From Pseudomonadota bacterium (GTDB lineage: Bacteria > Myxococcota_A > Polyangia > Haliangiales > Haliangiaceae), in contig JAEWJO010000347.1 of the NCBI GenBank assembly GCA_023386455.1, positions 1 to 7,552 on the forward strand: DNA of 7,552 nt, in the 5' to 3' direction. Within the stretch, counting starts at the first letter, position 1; the number at the start of each line of letters is the position of its first letter. Of this stretch, positions 5,820-7,552 are shown piece by piece. The notes beneath the pieces were generated by a model. The model did not search any database. It saw only the letters and a list, made by a program, of their open reading frames with translations, and was not told the origin of the DNA. A program made the position numbers and the translations under genes.

Positions 5820-6982
5820 GTCTTCTTGCCGAGGAGCGCGACGGTCTTCTCCGGGATCGCGGCGCGCTTGCCCTTCACGAGATCGAGCACGAGCACGCTG
5901 GCGTCGAGCGTCGCCTTGACTTTCCACTTCGGCTTGCCGTCGAACGCGTAGCCGACCGCGATCGGCTCCGTGCACCGCGTCGTCCCCGAAGCGGTTCCGC
6001 ATACCACGAGGTAATCGGCCTCCTCGGTTCCCCCTTCGTCGGGATCCGACGACGCGACCTGATAACGCACCCACAACAGCGAGGACTTCACGGCGAGCTC
6101 CTGGATGCTGAGCCGGCGGTAGTAGCGGCCGCTGCCCCAGCAATCGTCCGTAAGCGGCGCGACCGTCCAGCCGTGATCGGTCTCGATCGCGACATGACAT
6201 TCGTTCCCCCCCGGCGTGGTCTCCGAATCGCCGGTCCAGTAGATCCGCGCGGCTTTGTATGGGCCCGCGGGTTTCGCGAGCTCAGAGATCCGGTGGTCAC
6301 CGTCGGGATTCGTGAAGACATCGACGGCCTCACCATTGCTGCCGACGAGCACGGAGGCGTCAAACGGGCCAGCTCCCGTGCTCCCCAGGTCGGCCGCGGT
6401 CCGCGCCCACACCTGCTTCGCGTGGCGAAGAAACGCAGCGGGCCACTTCGACTCCGCCGGATCGGCCGTGAACTTTCCGCCTATGATGCTGTCGTCGAGA
6501 TCGACCGTGGTCTCGCCTCGCAGGATGTACTTCGTGCCGTTCTCGAGAACGAGCAACTTGTACGTTCCGGGACTCACATCGCTTCGACACGAGAGCTCGT
6601 ACGCGAACGTAACCTCGGCGATGCCGTCCCCATCGAGATCGGTGATCGTTTGCGCCGCATCATGAAATCGGGCCGTCACGCCGCCCATCTCACATGGCTC
6701 GACGAAGTCTCGCACCGGCAACAGATTGCGCGGCGGCCGCTTCGCCGGCACCACCCAATCCTCGACGAACAGCATCGCCGAATTCTTCTTCGTGTCCGCC
6801 GAGCGTCCGAACAACAGATAGTTCGTCCCGTTCTTGTCCGTGAACTTCACGCCGCTCAGGAAGCCACCGCGAACCTTGACGCCGGCCGGCAGATCGGTCG
6901 CCTTCAGGGCGGTGGACTTGATCTCCGGATCCGCAACCGCGACTCGGACCAGCGACAGGAGCACGAGGATCTGGAACCGCAT
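5804..6982 (-). CDS. Secreted/periplasmic protein with DxDGDG loop, function unknown
   Basis: The 392-residue product starts with a signal peptide: MRFQ, a hydrophobic core (ILVLLSLVRV) and an AVA site at 15-17, with cleavage predicted before DPE. The mature N-terminal half contains TDLDGDGIAEVTFAYEL (114-130), a calcium-type DxDGDG loop followed by a beta strand, then SCRSDVSPGTYKLLVLENGTKYILRG (split here as two visible motifs, SCRSD and KYILRG). This arrangement recalls the M949_RS01915-type surface polysaccharide biosynthesis family; I recall that from memory and cannot test it. The second half is beta-rich with no recognised domain. Six cysteines (97, 132, 262, 281, 328, 337) could form disulfides in the periplasm. 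No lipobox or later membrane helix is present. It is transcribed away from the 7040 gene and runs toward the minus-strand gene fragment. Codon bias resembles the left part of the window. Confidence 0.75.
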   Translation of the reverse strand: MRFQILVLLSLVRVAVADPEIKSTALKATDLPAGVKVRGGFLSGVKFTDKNGTNYLLFGRSADTKKNSAMLFVEDWVVPAKRPPRNLLPVRDFVEPCEMGGVTARFHDAAQTITDLDGDGIAEVTFAYELSCRSDVSPGTYKLLVLENGTKYILRGETTVDLDDSIIGGKFTADPAESKWPAAFLRHAKQVWARTAADLGSTGAGPFDASVLVGSNGEAVDVFTNPDGDHRISELAKPAGPYKAARIYWTGDSETTPGGNECHVAIETDHGWTVAPLTDDCWGSGRYYRRLSIQELAVKSSLLWVRYQVASSDPDEGGTEEADYLVVCGTASGTTRCTEPIAVGYAFDGKPKWKVKATLDASVLVLDLVKGKRAAIPEKTVALLGKKTLSFE

Positions 6983-6988
6983 GTGCCG

Positions 6989-6994
6989 ATTTTA
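6989..6994 (-). promoter_or_regulatory. Candidate -10 element TAAAAT, possibly leaderless
   Basis: Read on the minus strand, TAAAAT differs from TATAAT at one position and stands out in GC-rich surroundings. Its end is only 6 bases from the ATG at 6982, so a transcript started at the usual distance would begin at or next to the start codon. No convincing -35 hexamer and no Shine-Dalgarno sequence are visible, which fits a leaderless message but does not prove one. Confidence 0.3.
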
Positions 6995-7039
6995 CGACAC
7001 TGGTGAACCGGCCGTGCCGTTTCGGCAAAGCAGACCTCG

Positions 7040-7333
7040 ATGAAAAGAGGCCCGAACCGCAGATTGCCCAGCACGACCGCTGAGGCGTCACCACGCACGA
7101 TCGCGAAGCCACCCGAACAAAGAGCCGTAGCGCTCGAGTTGGCCAGCGCGGACCGGCCGGCCTTGAGCTACACGAACCGCCGAGGCGACGTGTACTACCC
7201 GCACGTCGGCGCCACGAGCACCGGCAAGCACCGTTACTTCGTGGCGAAGACCGTAGGCGCAGGCGCGCTCGCCGCGCTACCAGCCGGCCGGGAGCTGGTC
7301 GAGCGCATCAACGCCCTGGTTTCGGTGCGGCGA
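7040..7333 (+). CDS. Small hypothetical protein, 5' part only, truncated at a chimeric junction
   Basis: From ATG 7040 the frame stays open to the window edge, but only about the first 98 codons look like protein. After a basic, disordered-looking start (MKRGPNRRLPSTTAEAS), residues 39-98 form a compact domain: RPALSYTNRRGDVYYPHVG, then TSTGKHRYFVAK, then PAGRELVERINALVSVRR. This Y-x-N-R-x-G-x-x-Y-Y ... TGK-x-R-Y-F ... P-x-G-x-E layout resembles small uncharacterised proteins with a YY..G.T.TGK.RYF core; I know no function for them. Beyond residue 98 the frame becomes Arg/Pro-rich nonsense while another frame becomes coding. No other in-frame start lies between ATG 7040 and the upstream TGA at 7004-7006, and no Shine-Dalgarno sequence is seen. 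It diverges from the secreted-protein gene with 57 bp between them. Confidence 0.5.
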
Positions 7334-7552
7334 GTCGATCGATCTGCACCGGTACACGACGCGGATCGACGATCTCCGCCGCGTCGAGGCCGAGGTCCGG
7401 TTCTTGAGCATCGAGCCGCTGCTCGGACCGATCGTGGATCTAGATCTCACCGGGATCCACTGGGTGATCGTCGGCGGCGAGAGTGGCCACGGTGCACGGG
7501 CGATGGATCCCGCGTGGGTCCGATCGATTCGCGATCAGGCGAGGGCCAGCAA
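7329..7552 (+). pseudogene. DUF5131 (phage Gp37/Gp68-type) protein, C-terminal half, lacking its N-terminus
   Basis: In the frame starting at 7329 the translation matches the second half of the DUF5131 family: GESIDLHRYTTRIDDLRRV, then RFLSIEPLLGPI, then LDLTGIHWVIVGGESGHGAR and MDPAWVRSIRDQ. The FLS-x-EPLLGP and WVIVGGESG-x-GAR signatures are diagnostic. Family members are typically some 230-280 residues, with an N-terminal WNP-x-x-GC / GC-x-x-CYA cysteine cluster like that of radical-SAM-related proteins. That whole half is absent here, since a different gene in another frame occupies the upstream DNA. No start codon is available near 7329, so this piece would not be made as such. The 3' end lies outside the window. 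The family is often found in phages and mobile DNA, which fits a recombination scar. Confidence 0.72.

Noticed and set aside
6173..7006. 277-codon plus-strand open frame opposite the secreted protein
   Set aside because: The minus strand there has a signal peptide and a DxDGDG motif, and the plus-strand translation has neither domain nor plausible start signals.
1..7552. CRISPR array, tRNA, rRNA, insertion sequence ends
   Set aside because: I saw no regularly spaced repeats, no tRNA cloverleaf, no rRNA-like stretch and no transposase or paired terminal inverted repeats.

Overview
The window is very GC-rich and has strongly G/C-biased third codon positions. It carries a lipoprotein of unknown function, a signalling regulator that combines an FHA domain with a sigma-54 activator core, and a secreted beta-rich protein. 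This mix suggests a large-genome soil or aquatic bacterium of the Myxococcota or a related delta-proteobacterial lineage. That placement is inference from gene content and codon use; no phylogenetic marker is present.

Layout, left to right. (1) Positions 3-1022, plus strand: the C-terminal 339 residues of a HEAT-repeat protein ending in a helical, HEPN-like region with an R-N-x3-H motif. (2) Positions 1019-1711, minus strand: a lipoprotein of unknown function. It converges on gene 1 so tightly that both stop codons share one CTAG. (3) A 110-bp divergent promoter region (1712-1821) with a sigma-54-like element and two GTGCAC palindromes. (4) Positions 1822-3548, plus strand: an FHA / degenerate GGDEF-like / sigma-54 AAA+ / Fis-type HTH activator, interrupted by a one-base deletion just after Walker B. 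(5) Positions 3592-4386, plus strand: a divergent protein-kinase-fold protein. (6) Positions 4565-5431, plus strand: a protein with an N-terminal glyoxalase-related (Glyoxalase_8-type) helical domain and an unrecognised remainder. (7) Positions 5454-5735, minus strand: a gene fragment without a usable start for most of its length. (8) Positions 5804-6982, minus strand: a secreted protein with a DxDGDG loop. (9) Positions 7040 to the window end, plus strand: the start of a small conserved-type hypothetical protein that runs, out of frame, into the C-terminal half of a DUF5131 (phage Gp37/Gp68-type) protein.

How the genes may work together. The clearest functional pairing is the FHA-containing activator and the kinase-fold protein 43 bp downstream on the same strand: FHA domains read phosphothreonine, so the neighbour could supply or modulate that signal. 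The HEAT protein, the 1019-1711 lipoprotein and the 5804-6982 secreted protein look like ordinary envelope or scaffold genes. The block 3592-5735 has looser third-position bias than its flanks and includes a broken gene, and the right edge holds a chimeric junction of two gene pieces. Both are signs of accessory, recombining DNA. No complete new multi-gene system is convincingly present. The items most worth a second look are the HEAT/HEPN-like fusion, the FHA-GGDEF-like-EBP architecture with its frameshift, and the junction near 7320-7335.
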